A stretch of 18,912 bases of DNA from Paracoccaceae bacterium. Lineage in GTDB: Bacteria; Pseudomonadota; Alphaproteobacteria; Rhodobacterales; Rhodobacteraceae. The translations under genes and the position numbers were made by a program. The notes beneath the pieces were generated by a model. That model was not told where the DNA came from. It searched no databases and saw only the letters and a program-made list of their open reading frames with translations. Within the stretch, counting starts at the first letter, position 1. Every line of letters begins with the position of its first letter. The stretch covers positions 1 through 18,912 of the forward strand of contig WFQA01000002.1 in assembly GCA_015487255.1 (NCBI GenBank), in the 5' to 3' direction. Of this stretch, positions 1-7,269 are shown piece after piece.

Positions 1-56
1 AGCAATCTGGGTTGGCGGGCCTTGATTCCGTTGATATTAAATGAGGCGATTTTCAT
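1..56 (-). CDS. xthA: Exodeoxyribonuclease III, 5' end only
   Basis: Only the first 18 codons are inside the window. They read MKIASFNINGIKARQPRL, the characteristic first beta strand of the ExoIII/AP-endonuclease family, with the metal-site asparagine of the FNINGI motif. The family repairs abasic sites and trims 3' ends with Mg2+ in the cytoplasm. The ATG is at 56-54. A plausible promoter lies just upstream at 79-107. The gene runs off the left edge, so nothing can be said about the rest of the protein. It is transcribed divergently from the sulfotransferase-like gene. Confidence 0.85.
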   Translation of the reverse strand, partial: MKIASFNINGIKARQPRL

Positions 57-78
57 GTAGTGCTCCGGCTTTTTGCCC

Positions 79-107
79 ATGCTATGGGGCAAGGCGGGAA
101 TTGGCAA
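79..107 (-). promoter_or_regulatory. Candidate promoter of xthA
   Basis: On the minus strand TTGCCA (107-102) is followed after 17 bases by TAGCAT (84-79), a fair sigma-70-type pair 23 bases before the xthA ATG. It lies inside the longest possible reading of the divergent sulfotransferase gene, which argues for a later start of that gene. This is inferred from hexamer similarity only. Confidence 0.35.
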
Positions 108-947
108 GGCAAGGCACATGATAACAATAGGCGGGACGGTTTGGGAGAAATAGAGAAAAAGCGAAAGCACAGAATCAAGGTTTTTGGCGAACGCAATACC
201 GGCACCCGTGCGGTTATGGAAATGGTGCGGGCGCTTGAAGGCGCAACAATCAATACACCCGTTACCAAAGAACCAGACCTCGATTATCTGGAAGAGCAAA
301 TAAAAAAAACCATCAAGGGGTTTCATCGGGAGCTTTACGTTGACGCGATACTGGACGTGCGCCGCAAGCGCCAGGCAGGGGTGAGTGCCTGGAAACATGC
401 CGCACCGGTTGTGGATGACAGCTATGCCGCCCATGGGTGCTCGGTGCTGTTTTTGGTGCGGGACCCCTATAGCTGGATCAAGTCTTTAACCCGCCGCCCT
501 TATCATATTCGCGCACCAAGGCTTGATTCGGTCGAGGATTTCATCCAGCGGCCCTGGTTGTGTATGGAGCGGGATAATATTGACCGGGTGCTGATCTCTC
601 CGATGAATCTGTGGAACGAGAAGCTGCGGGCGTATCTGGCCTTTGCCGAAGCGGCGCCGGTGCCTTCAACCGTGTTGCATTTTGAAAATTTTGTGATTGA
701 CCCGGTGGCGGCGCTTGGTCAGGCCTTGGCGCGCTTTGGCGTAGCTGTCGATGGGCTGCGGGAGATTGACCAATCTACAAAAAACGGTGGGAGAAGCGCG
801 GCTGAGCGTCGGGAATATTATAAGAATGCGATCTGGAAAAGAGAGTTGACGCCAAGGGCGGCGCGGCTGGTCAATCAGCATGTGGATTGGGGCGTTGCCG
901 CGAATTTCGGCTATAATAAGCAGGCCCCGGAAGATTTCGGCCGATAG
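84..947 (+). CDS. Sulfotransferase-like P-loop protein, substrate unknown
   Basis: The protein carries the two signatures of PAPS-dependent sulfotransferases. The 5'-phosphosulfate loop KVFGERNTGTRA lies about 32 residues from this ATG, and the 3'-phosphate motif VLFLVRDPYSWIKSL about 90 residues later, with R and S at the expected places. Such enzymes move sulfate from PAPS onto sugars, lipids or proteins; no acceptor can be deduced. There is no signal peptide or membrane segment, so it is probably cytoplasmic. The start is uncertain. The options are GTG 60, ATG 84, or TTG 141 after a GGGACGG stretch. TTG 141 would put the P-loop near the N-terminus, as is usual in this family, and would leave the xthA promoter outside the gene. 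No PAPS-synthesis or capsule genes are nearby. It converges on erpA, with 35 bases between the stops. Confidence 0.7.
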   Translation: MGQGGNWQGKAHDNNRRDGLGEIEKKRKHRIKVFGERNTGTRAVMEMVRALEGATINTPVTKEPDLDYLEEQIKKTIKGFHRELYVDAILDVRRKRQAGVSAWKHAAPVVDDSYAAHGCSVLFLVRDPYSWIKSLTRRPYHIRAPRLDSVEDFIQRPWLCMERDNIDRVLISPMNLWNEKLRAYLAFAEAAPVPSTVLHFENFVIDPVAALGQALARFGVAVDGLREIDQSTKNGGRSAAERREYYKNAIWKRELTPRAARLVNQHVDWGVAANFGYNKQAPEDFGR

Positions 948-982
948 CGGGGCATATGGGTAGTGCGCGTTTCCAGCAAAAA

Positions 983-1315
983 CTACATCGAAAAACTGGT
1001 GCCGCAGCCGCAGCTTGAGGTGGCGTTGGGGTTCTCGATCACAAACCGCGCGCCGATCAGCTCGGTGCTGAAATCTATTGTAGCATCGGCCAAAAAGGGC
1101 AGGGAGACCGGGTCGATTACCACTTTTTGGCCCTTGCCTTCCAGCACCAGATCATCGGTGCGGGGGGTGTCGAGGTCGATCTCGTATTGAAACCCCGAGC
1201 AGCCGCCGCCCTCAACCGCGATGCGCAGCGCTTGCGGGGCGTTGGCATCGTCATTTATTTCGGCGAGGCGCTCGAAGGCGCGCTGGGTGACTTTGGGTGG
1301 CACGGTTAGCTGCAT
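983..1315 (-). CDS. erpA: Iron-sulfur cluster insertion protein, A-type (HesB/IscA family)
   Basis: This 110-residue protein is an A-type Fe-S carrier. It has the three conserved cysteines: C39 in EGGGCSGF, and C102 and C104 in the C-terminal SSCGCGTSF. These bind the cluster or iron that is handed to apo-proteins such as respiratory and isoprenoid enzymes. The length and the TQRAFERLAEI start of helix 1 fit the family. I choose the ErpA name over IscA because this copy stands alone beside dgt, as in related alphaproteobacteria, and is not in an isc/suf cluster; the motif itself does not separate the two. The ATG at 1315 is preceded by a GAGG about eight bases upstream. It diverges from dgt across a 78-base gap that must hold both promoters. 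The nuoB-D complex at the right of the window would be a typical client. Confidence 0.88.
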   Translation of the reverse strand: MQLTVPPKVTQRAFERLAEINDDANAPQALRIAVEGGGCSGFQYEIDLDTPRTDDLVLEGKGQKVVIDPVSLPFLADATIDFSTELIGARFVIENPNATSSCGCGTSFSM

Positions 1316-1393
1316 CTGTTCAACCTCGGCAAACTGTTATAACACGGAATGTAGGCGGGCATCAGACCTGTTGCAAGTGCGGAGCATTGACAC

Positions 1394-2509
1394 ATGTTGG
1401 CGATATACGCCTCAAAACCCGACGAGAGTCGCGGAAGGCTGGTTGATGAAGGTCGTAGTGCGCACCGCTCGTGCTTTCAGCGCGACCGGGACCGGATTAT
1501 CCATTCGACCGCGTTTCGGCGGCTGAAACACAAAACCCAGGTGTTTGTCGAGCACGAGGGGGATCATTTTCGCACCCGGTTGACCCACTCGATCGAGGTG
1601 GCGCAGGTGGCGCGGACTATTGCAGGGGCGCTGGGGCTGAACAGCGAGTTGACCGAAGCGGTGGCGCTGGCGCATGACCTTGGCCATACCCCCTTTGGCC
1701 ATACCGGTGAAGAGGCGCTGGATGAATGCATGCAGCCATATGGTGGCTTTGACCATAACGCGCAGGCAATTCGGATTGTGACCGCGCTGGAGCAGCATTA
1801 TGCCGCGTTTGACGGGCTGAACCTGACATGGGAAACGCTGGAGGGGATCGCCAAGCATAACGGGCCGGTGACGGGGGATATCCCCTATGCGCTGGCCGAA
1901 GCCAATGCGGCGTTTGATCTGGAGCTGGGCAGCTATGCCAGTGCCGAGGCGCAGGTGGCGGCGCTGGCGGATGATATTGCCTATAATAACCACGATCTTG
2001 ATGACGGGCTGCGGGCCGGGCTTTTTGCGGTGGAGGATATTTTGCACCTGCCGATCGTGGGGCGCTGCTTTGCCGAGGTTGATGCGAAATATCCGGGGCT
2101 GGAAGGTGAGCGCCGCCGCCATGAGGCATTGCGGCGGGTGTTTGGATTGATGGTGGAGGATGTGCTCGCTGAAAGCGCGGCGCGGCTTGCGGCATCCAAG
2201 GCCGGTTCGGCGCAGGATATTCGTGAGCTTGGCAGGCCGGTGGTGCAGTTCTCGGCCGGGCTATGGGCGGAGTTGAAGCAGATTCGGGCGTTTTTGTTTG
2301 AGCATATGTATCGCCATGAGGCGGTGAAGAGAATGCGGGTGGAAACGGCGCAGGTGGTGCGGGCGTTGTTTGCTGCATTTATGGCGGAGCCGTCGCATCT
2401 GCCCAAGGGCTGGCGTGCGGATGGTGAGTTGGCGCAGGCACGGATGATTTCGGATTATATTGCGGGGATGACCGACCGGTTTGCGCTGCAACTGCACAAG
2501 CAAATATAG
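1394..2509 (+). CDS. dgt: Deoxyguanosinetriphosphate triphosphohydrolase-like protein
   Basis: This is a 371-residue HD-domain dNTP triphosphohydrolase, which cleaves dGTP or other dNTPs to the deoxynucleoside and triphosphate. The N-terminal RDRDRIIHSTAFRRLKHKTQVF motif is typical of the type-2 dGTPase-like group. The HD metal ligands are visible as H65 (RLTHSIEVAQ), H94-D95 with the HDLGHTPFGH motif, and the second aspartate D193 or D194 in ALADDIAYNNHD. The FDHNAQAIRI motif follows at about residue 118. The ATG at 1394 has a weak GGAG about ten bases upstream. It lies 188 bases before argS on the same strand. Many alphaproteobacterial members are annotated only as 'like' because nucleotide preference and allosteric control differ from the E. 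coli enzyme. Together with the Dcd further right, the window encodes two dNTP-pool enzymes. Confidence 0.9.
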   Translation: MLAIYASKPDESRGRLVDEGRSAHRSCFQRDRDRIIHSTAFRRLKHKTQVFVEHEGDHFRTRLTHSIEVAQVARTIAGALGLNSELTEAVALAHDLGHTPFGHTGEEALDECMQPYGGFDHNAQAIRIVTALEQHYAAFDGLNLTWETLEGIAKHNGPVTGDIPYALAEANAAFDLELGSYASAEAQVAALADDIAYNNHDLDDGLRAGLFAVEDILHLPIVGRCFAEVDAKYPGLEGERRRHEALRRVFGLMVEDVLAESAARLAASKAGSAQDIRELGRPVVQFSAGLWAELKQIRAFLFEHMYRHEAVKRMRVETAQVVRALFAAFMAEPSHLPKGWRADGELAQARMISDYIAGMTDRFALQLHKQI

Positions 2510-2525
2510 CTTGCTGCGGCGCCAT

Positions 2526-2547
2526 GGCCTCGCTGCGCTCGGCAAGG
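2526..2547 (+). repeat. Fragment of the dispersed intergenic repeat (block 3)
   Basis: The 22 bases here, starting GGCCTCGCTGCGCTCGGC, match the reverse complement of 6994-7015 with one difference, and match block 3 of the full repeat at 7252-7269. They lie in the 188-base spacer between dgt and argS. The rest of that spacer (for example GGGGAGGGC near 2573) looks like a decayed copy of the same element. No gene is seen in 2510-2697; the open frame through it is only an upstream extension of argS. Confidence 0.55.
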
Positions 2548-2697
2548 GCGGCGCGTTGGGCATTGTGCTTGTGGGGAGGGCGTGCCCGCGCCGCGATGAA
2601 AGCTATGCGCCTGTTTCGGGGCAAAACCGGTGCTTGCGCGCTGGCCCTGCGCGGTGCCATATGTTATGGCCCGCCCGAACTGTATTGGAATGTTGAA

Positions 2698-4431
2698 ATG
2701 AACCTGTTTGCTGAAATTAAAACCGTTGTGATAGAGAAGCTGGAGGCGCTGGTGGCGGCGGGCACCCTGCCTGAAGGGCTGAGCTTTGCCAATGTTGCGG
2801 TGGAGCCGCCGCGTGATGCTTTGCATGGGGATATGGCCACCAATGCGGCCATGGTGCTGGCCAAGCCCGCGCGCATGAAGCCGCGCGATATTGCCGAGGC
2901 GCTTGCCCCGTTGCTGGCGGCGGACCCGCGGGTGAGCAGTGCCGATGTGGCCGGGCCGGGGTTTTTGAACCTGCGGCTTGAGGCATCGGTCTGGCAGGGG
3001 ATGGTTGGTGATATTCTTGCCAGGGGTAAGGATTTTGGCCGCTCTGATATCGGGGCCGGGCGCAGGGTGAATGTGGAATATGTGTCGGCCAACCCCACCG
3101 GCCCGTTGCATGTGGGCCATACGAGGGGGGCGGTATTTGGTGATGCGCTGTGCGCATTGCTCGATTTTGCCGGCTTTCAGGTGACCCGCGAATATTATGT
3201 CAATGATGGCGGCGCGCAGGTGGATGTGCTGGCGCGCTCGGCCTATGAGCGCTATCGCGAGGCCTGCGGCCATGCCCCCGAAATTGCCGAGGGGCTTTAC
3301 CCAGGAGATTATCTCAAGCCGGTTGGCGAGGCTTTGCGCGAAAAATACGGCGACAGCCTGCTGGATAAGCCGGAAAGCGAGTGGTTGGCGGATATCCGTG
3401 TTTTTGCCACTGATGCGATGATGGCGCTCATCCGGGATGATCTGGCCTCGCTTGGTGTGGAAATGGATGTGTTTTTCTCGGAAAAATCGCTTTACGGCAC
3501 CGGGCGGATTGAAGCTGCGATCAAGGATCTGGACGCCAAGGGGCTGATCTATCAGGGCACCCTGCCGCCGCCCAAGGGCAAGCTGGGGGAGGATTGGGAG
3601 GCGCGTGAGCAGACCCTGTTCCGCTCTACCGAGCACGGCGATGATGTGGATCGCCCCGTGCGGAAATCCGACGGGAGCTGGACCTATTTTGCCCCCGATA
3701 TCGCTTACCATTTTGACAAGATCGAGCGTGGTTATGACGAGTTGATCGATGTGTTTGGCGCTGACCATGGCGGCTATGTCAAGCGCATGAAGGCGGCTGT
3801 CTCGGCGCTATCAGACGGCAAGGTGCCGCTCGATATCAAGCTGTGCCAGTTGGTGCGGCTCTATAAGGATGGCGAACCGTTCAAAATGTCCAAACGGGCC
3901 AATAATTTCATCCTGCTTTCGGATGTAGTTGAGCAGGTCGGGGCGGATGTGACCCGATTCGTCATGCTGACCCGCAAAAACGACGCGCCGCTGGATTTTG
4001 ACTTCAAAAAGGCGCTGGAGCAGAGCAAGGACAACCCGGTTTTTTATGTGCAATATGCCCATGCGCGGGTGTGCTCGGTGCTGAAAAAGGCGGATAACCC
4101 AGGTGATTCGGCACTGCGGGGGGGTGATTTCAGCCTGCTCACCGCCCCGGCCGAGCTGGCGCTGCTGAAAAAACTCGGCGAGTGGCCGCGTCTGGTCACG
4201 CTGGCCGCCGCCCATCATGAGCCGCATCGCATTGCCTTCTATCTGTTTGAATTGGCGTCCGAATTTCATGCGCTGCAACATATGGGCAAGGTTGACCCGG
4301 CGTTGCGCTTTATTTTGGCTGATCAACCGGCGATCAGCAAGGCCCGCTTGGCAATGATCCGCGCGGTGATGGTTGTTATTTCTGCCGGTCTTGGTATTCT
4401 GGGTGTAACTCCGAAAAACGAGATGCGCTAA
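2698..4431 (+). CDS. argS: Arginyl-tRNA synthetase
   Basis: This is a class I aminoacyl-tRNA synthetase that charges tRNA-Arg using ATP. The mature protein is 577 residues, the usual size. The N-terminal additional domain covers about residues 1-90. The HIGH signature appears as HVGH (138-141) within ANPTGPLHVGHTRG, and the KMSKR loop is intact (396-400). The C-terminal DALR anticodon-binding domain, including YVQYAHAR, ends at the conserved MxR. The frame is open back to 2524, but the start is set at ATG 2698 (MNLFAEIK), which matches the family N-terminus. The 58 extra residues are repeat-derived and low in conservation. A 20-base palindrome follows at 4474-4493, before the SPOR gene. Confidence 0.95.
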   Translation: MNLFAEIKTVVIEKLEALVAAGTLPEGLSFANVAVEPPRDALHGDMATNAAMVLAKPARMKPRDIAEALAPLLAADPRVSSADVAGPGFLNLRLEASVWQGMVGDILARGKDFGRSDIGAGRRVNVEYVSANPTGPLHVGHTRGAVFGDALCALLDFAGFQVTREYYVNDGGAQVDVLARSAYERYREACGHAPEIAEGLYPGDYLKPVGEALREKYGDSLLDKPESEWLADIRVFATDAMMALIRDDLASLGVEMDVFFSEKSLYGTGRIEAAIKDLDAKGLIYQGTLPPPKGKLGEDWEAREQTLFRSTEHGDDVDRPVRKSDGSWTYFAPDIAYHFDKIERGYDELIDVFGADHGGYVKRMKAAVSALSDGKVPLDIKLCQLVRLYKDGEPFKMSKRANNFILLSDVVEQVGADVTRFVMLTRKNDAPLDFDFKKALEQSKDNPVFYVQYAHARVCSVLKKADNPGDSALRGGDFSLLTAPAELALLKKLGEWPRLVTLAAAHHEPHRIAFYLFELASEFHALQHMGKVDPALRFILADQPAISKARLAMIRAVMVVISAGLGILGVTPKNEMR

Positions 4432-4473
4432 GCGCACGGGCTGAAAAGCATATTTAGGGGTTGGAGCAGGGCG

Positions 4474-4493
4474 GCACACTATTTATAGTGTGC
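4474..4493 (+). promoter_or_regulatory. Perfect palindrome between argS and the SPOR gene
   Basis: GCACACTATTTATAGTGTGC forms an 8-9-bp stem with a two- to four-base AT loop. It lies 42 bases after the argS stop and 19 bases before the next ATG, abutting the likely GAGAGG ribosome-binding site at 4497-4502. A run of T is lacking on its 3' side (only TTTG), so it is a poor intrinsic terminator. An operator or an mRNA hairpin controlling the SPOR gene is equally possible. Confidence 0.5.
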
Positions 4494-4512
4494 TTTGAGA
4501 GGCAATATTCCT

Positions 4513-5508
4513 ATGCGTGACAAGTTGGGCGAGAATTTACGGCAAAGGCTTTGGAATGAACACCAAAGCAATGGCGGAACTGCGCCCAGAGTGCCACCTT
4601 CAGGCATGGAGGATGACAGGGTGGAGGAGCCGCGGCCCCTGGCCTCTAAATTGATGCAATGGGTTGGTGGGCTGGTTTCGCTTTTGCTGGTGCTTGGGGT
4701 GGTTTACTGGGTGTTTGAGCTGGGGCGGCGTGATGCCAACGAGGTGCCGGTCATTCAGGCGATGGGCGGTGCGGCCCGGGTGGCGCCGGAGGACCCGGGC
4801 GGCAGGGTGGTTGATAATCAGGGCTTGCAGGTAAACGAGGTACTGGCGGGCAATGAGACCGCCCCGGTAGAGCCGGAAACCCGCCTCGCGCCGCCCGCCC
4901 AGCGCGTGGCACCGGAAGATGCCGCCACCATCCCCCCCCCCGAAATACTGACGCCGGTGCAACCTTCTGACACCACATCGGTTCCACCTGCACCCCAGCC
5001 GGCCGGCCAGCTTTCTGTATTGCCGTCCTCTTTGCCGGAAGCGGATCCGAATATGCGCCGCCCGGTTCGCCGGGTATCGGCGCCGCCGCTTTCGCCCAAT
5101 GCCGAATTGCTGAGCGAGGCGATTGCCAGCGCGATCTCGGAAGTGGTGAGCGAGGAGACTAGCGAAAGCCCCGCCTTGCCTGCGCCGGAGGCCACGCCGC
5201 CGGAAGCCCAGGCCGAACCAGACACCCCGCCACCTGCGGCTGACCCGACAGGGCTGAACGGGGAGCGGATGATCCAGCTTGGTGTTTATGATGACGAGCC
5301 AAGTGCAATTGCGGATTGGGAGTTGTTGCAGGCCGATAATCAGGATCTGATGGGTAATCTCACCCGATTTGTCGAGCGGCGGGAGGCCGGGGGGCGGGTG
5401 TTTTACCGGCTCAGGGCACGGGGCTTTGCCAATATGAACGAGGCCACCGATATGTGCACCGCCCTTTTGGCCCGCGAAGTGCAATGCATTGCCGTAACCG
5501 CGAGGTGA
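4513..5508 (+). CDS. SPOR-domain membrane protein
   Basis: The 331-residue protein has an N-terminal cytoplasmic part, one membrane segment at about residues 50-69 (WVGGLVSLLLVLGVVYWVFE), and a long proline/alanine/glutamate-rich linker (about 75-250). It ends in a C-terminal SPOR domain (about 251-331, from RMIQLGVYDDEPSAIADW). SPOR domains bind denuded septal peptidoglycan in the periplasm, so a role at the division site or in wall remodelling is expected. The start is ATG 4513, which has GAGAGG nine bases upstream; a TTG at 4495 would lie against the palindrome. The gene sits between argS and scpA, as in many Rhodobacterales. In those genomes a nagZ usually follows, but here scpA starts two bases after the stop. 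The linker is of low complexity and not conserved. Confidence 0.85.
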   Translation: MRDKLGENLRQRLWNEHQSNGGTAPRVPPSGMEDDRVEEPRPLASKLMQWVGGLVSLLLVLGVVYWVFELGRRDANEVPVIQAMGGAARVAPEDPGGRVVDNQGLQVNEVLAGNETAPVEPETRLAPPAQRVAPEDAATIPPPEILTPVQPSDTTSVPPAPQPAGQLSVLPSSLPEADPNMRRPVRRVSAPPLSPNAELLSEAIASAISEVVSEETSESPALPAPEATPPEAQAEPDTPPPAADPTGLNGERMIQLGVYDDEPSAIADWELLQADNQDLMGNLTRFVERREAGGRVFYRLRARGFANMNEATDMCTALLAREVQCIAVTAR

Positions 5509-5510
5509 AT

Positions 5511-6296
5511 ATGCCAGACGATTTCATGCAGGAAACCAACGAGTTGAACGCAAGGCTGGCGGCGGAAGCGCTGGTGGTGGATGTGGAGGGGTTTGAAGGC
5601 CCGCTCGATGTGCTGCTGCTGCTCTCGCGCACGCAAAAGGTTGACCTGCGGCAGGTTTCGATACTGGCTCTGGCCGAGCAATATCTGATCTTTGTGGAAG
5701 AGGCCAAGCGGCTGCGCATCGAACTGGCGGCGGATTATCTGGTGATGGCGGCATGGCTGGCCTTTCTGAAATCCCGCCTGTTGCTGCCGCCGGACCCAAA
5801 AGACGAAGGCCCCAGCGGCGAGGAACTGGCCGCGCACCTGGCCTTTCAGCTTGAGCGGCTGGAGGCGATGCGCAAAGCCGCCGCCCGCCTCATGGGGCGG
5901 GACCAACTGGGGCGCGATTTTTTTGTGCGGGGGCAAGAGGAGATTTACGCCCGCAAACGGGTGGTGCGCTTTGAGGCCAACCTGCTTGATCTGATGCAGG
6001 CCTATGCGCGGATCAAAACCAAGGATGATTTCGAGCCGCTCAGCCTGCAACGGGATGCTGTGTTTACCATGGAGCAGGCGCTGGAGCGCATGAAAGGGCT
6101 GATCGGTGAAGCGATCGAGTGGGGGGAGTTGATGCAGTTTTTGCCCGACGCATGGCGGCATGACCCAAAAATGCGCCGCTCGGCCACCGCCTCCACCTTT
6201 GCCGCTGCGCTTGAACTTGTGAAGGAAGGGCGCATGGAAATACGGCAATATCAAAGCTTTGCCCCGATCGAGATGCGCCTGAAGGTGGATGCATGA
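5511..6296 (+). CDS. scpA: Segregation and condensation protein A (kleisin)
   Basis: This 261-residue kleisin subunit joins the SMC heads with ScpB to compact and separate chromosomes. The family hallmark GFEGPLDVLLLLSRTQKVD is at residues 27-45, followed by the ILALAEQYLIF helix and the YLVMAAWLAFLKSRLLLP segment. The C-terminal winged-helix part ends at RQYQSFAPIEMRL. The ATG at 5511 is chosen because AGGTGA, which includes the SPOR gene stop, provides a close ribosome-binding site. The longer upstream frame would overlap the SPOR domain. The gene starts two bases after the SPOR gene and overlaps scpB by ATGA, so the three are translationally linked. Confidence 0.93.
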   Translation: MPDDFMQETNELNARLAAEALVVDVEGFEGPLDVLLLLSRTQKVDLRQVSILALAEQYLIFVEEAKRLRIELAADYLVMAAWLAFLKSRLLLPPDPKDEGPSGEELAAHLAFQLERLEAMRKAAARLMGRDQLGRDFFVRGQEEIYARKRVVRFEANLLDLMQAYARIKTKDDFEPLSLQRDAVFTMEQALERMKGLIGEAIEWGELMQFLPDAWRHDPKMRRSATASTFAAALELVKEGRMEIRQYQSFAPIEMRLKVDA

Positions 6297-6925
6297 TCGA
6301 GGAAGAAAAGCTTGAATCATTATTTGAGGCCCCGCCGATGGGCGAGCAGGAGCGCATGGTTGAGGCGCTGCTTTTCGCCAGCGCGGCCCCGATGAGCCTG
6401 ATGGAGATCGAAAACCGTCTGCCCCATGGGTGCGACGCCAAAGAGGCGCTGCTGCACCTTGGCAAACGCTATGAGGGTCGCGGGGTGGCGCTGCGCCGCA
6501 TCGGGGATACTTGGGCGTTTCGCACCGCCGCCGATCTTGGTTTTTTGATGCAGAAAGAACAGGTTGAGGTGCGTCGGCTATCGCGCGCGGCCAATGAAAC
6601 CCTGGCGATTGTGGCGTATCACCAGCCGGTGACACGGGCAGAGATCGAGGAAATTCGCGGTGTATCGGTTTCGCGCGGCACGCTTGATATGCTGATCGAA
6701 TTGGGATGGGTAAAGTTGGGGCGGCGTAAAATGACCCCGGGCCGCCCGGTGACTTTTATAGTGACTCAGGTGTTTCTTGACCATTTCGGGCTGGAAACCC
6801 CCGCAGACCTGCCCGGCATAAAAGAGCTGCGCGCAGCCGGACTGCTGGATAATCGGCCGCCACCCGGGGCTTTACTGGACGAGGCGGCTGAAGCCGTGGA
6901 CGATCAGGACGATATGTTTGAATAG
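6293..6925 (+). CDS. scpB: Segregation and condensation protein B
   Basis: This 210-residue protein partners ScpA and SMC in the bacterial condensin. It shows the two winged-helix domains of the family: the first from about residue 15 (EQERMVEALLFASAAPMSLMEIENRL), the second from about 95 with the highly conserved ETLAIVAYHQPVTRAEIEEIRGV and the GRPVTFIVTQVFLDHFGL end. The start ATG overlaps the scpA stop in ATGA. The last 35 residues are acidic and variable. It is the last gene of the plus-strand run. No tat genes follow; a repeat-rich spacer does. Confidence 0.93.
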   Translation: MIEEEKLESLFEAPPMGEQERMVEALLFASAAPMSLMEIENRLPHGCDAKEALLHLGKRYEGRGVALRRIGDTWAFRTAADLGFLMQKEQVEVRRLSRAANETLAIVAYHQPVTRAEIEEIRGVSVSRGTLDMLIELGWVKLGRRKMTPGRPVTFIVTQVFLDHFGLETPADLPGIKELRAAGLLDNRPPPGALLDEAAEAVDDQDDMFE

Positions 6926-6974
6926 AGCTAAGGGCTGCGGGTTAGTCCCTTCAGGGGGGAGCGCGCGTGCGCGA

Positions 6975-6991
6975 GGGGGCGGAACGCCCCC
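6975..6991. terminator. GC-rich hairpin downstream of scpB
   Basis: GGGGGCG-GAA-CGCCCCC is a perfect seven-base stem with a three-base loop, 49 bases after the scpB stop. It has no U run, so it would be a weak intrinsic terminator at best. It may instead be part of the repeat cluster. Confidence 0.3.
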
Positions 6992-6993
6992 AT

Positions 6994-7015
6994 CCTTGCC
7001 GAGCGAAGCGAGGCC
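6994..7015 (-). repeat. Fragment of the dispersed intergenic repeat (block 3, inverted)
   Basis: CCTTGCCGAGCGAAGCGAGG is the inverted form of the block at 2526-2547, with one difference over 22 bases. It shares 18 bases with block 3 of the copy at 7252-7269. It is flanked by the GC hairpin on the left and the T/A hairpin at 7036-7052 on the right. Confidence 0.55.
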
Positions 7016-7035
7016 AAGCCCGGGCGGGCGGCGGC

Positions 7036-7052
7036 TTTTTGCGTAGCAAAAA
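7036..7052. terminator. Symmetric TTTTTGC/GCAAAAA hairpin
   Basis: TTTTTGC-GTA-GCAAAAA is a perfect inverted repeat with a three-base loop in the convergent spacer. The A tract precedes and the T tract follows the stem core on either strand, as in bidirectional terminators, but the GC core is only two pairs. It may instead be part of the repeat cluster. Confidence 0.3.
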
Positions 7053-7134
7053 TGCGTCCGACCGGCGGGAGAGTATGGGTTGGGGTTGGCGGGGTGTTTT
7101 TACCTATGACCACCCGTTTGCCTCAGCCAAGAGT

Positions 7135-7269
7135 GCCTTTGCTTCGGGGAGGGCTGCTGCCTTTGTATTTATGGCTAAGGTATCGCCTGCCCCCCCGCTC
7201 AGCAAAGGCACGGTTTTCAACAAGTTGAAAACACGGCTGGCCGGCGGCGGTGGCCTCGCTTCGCTCGGC
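7135..7269 (+). repeat. Palindromic intergenic repeat, copy A
   Basis: Three blocks are shared with the inverted copy at 11777-11912. Block 1 (7135-7154, GCCTTTGCTTCGGGGAGGGC) has one mismatch in 20. Block 2 (7186-7209, ending GCAAAGGC) has one mismatch in 24. Block 3 (7248-7269, containing GGTGGCCTCG) is similar with small insertions. Blocks 1 and 2 are inverted copies of each other and would form a long stem around a 31-base loop. The loops and the spacer to block 3 have diverged in sequence but kept their lengths. It encodes no protein. Confidence 0.7.

Noticed and set aside
1412..2378. Minus-strand open frames opposite dgt
   Set aside because: dgt has complete HD metal-binding motifs in the plus frame; the antisense frames are H/R/P-rich with no domain.
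2524..2697. N-terminal extension of argS by 58 residues
   Set aside because: The extension is translated repeat sequence and does not resemble the ArgRS N-terminal domain, which begins exactly at ATG 2698.
2455..3768. Minus-strand 437-codon open frame opposite argS
   Set aside because: It lies antisense to a clear argS with intact HVGH and KMSKR motifs. The translation is rich in H, R, P and Q with no domain pattern, typical of antisense frames in GC-rich DNA.
5403..6635. Minus-strand 410-codon open frame opposite the SPOR gene end, scpA and scpB
   Set aside because: It is antisense to well-recognised scpA and scpB, and its composition is typical of a shadow frame with no recognisable family.
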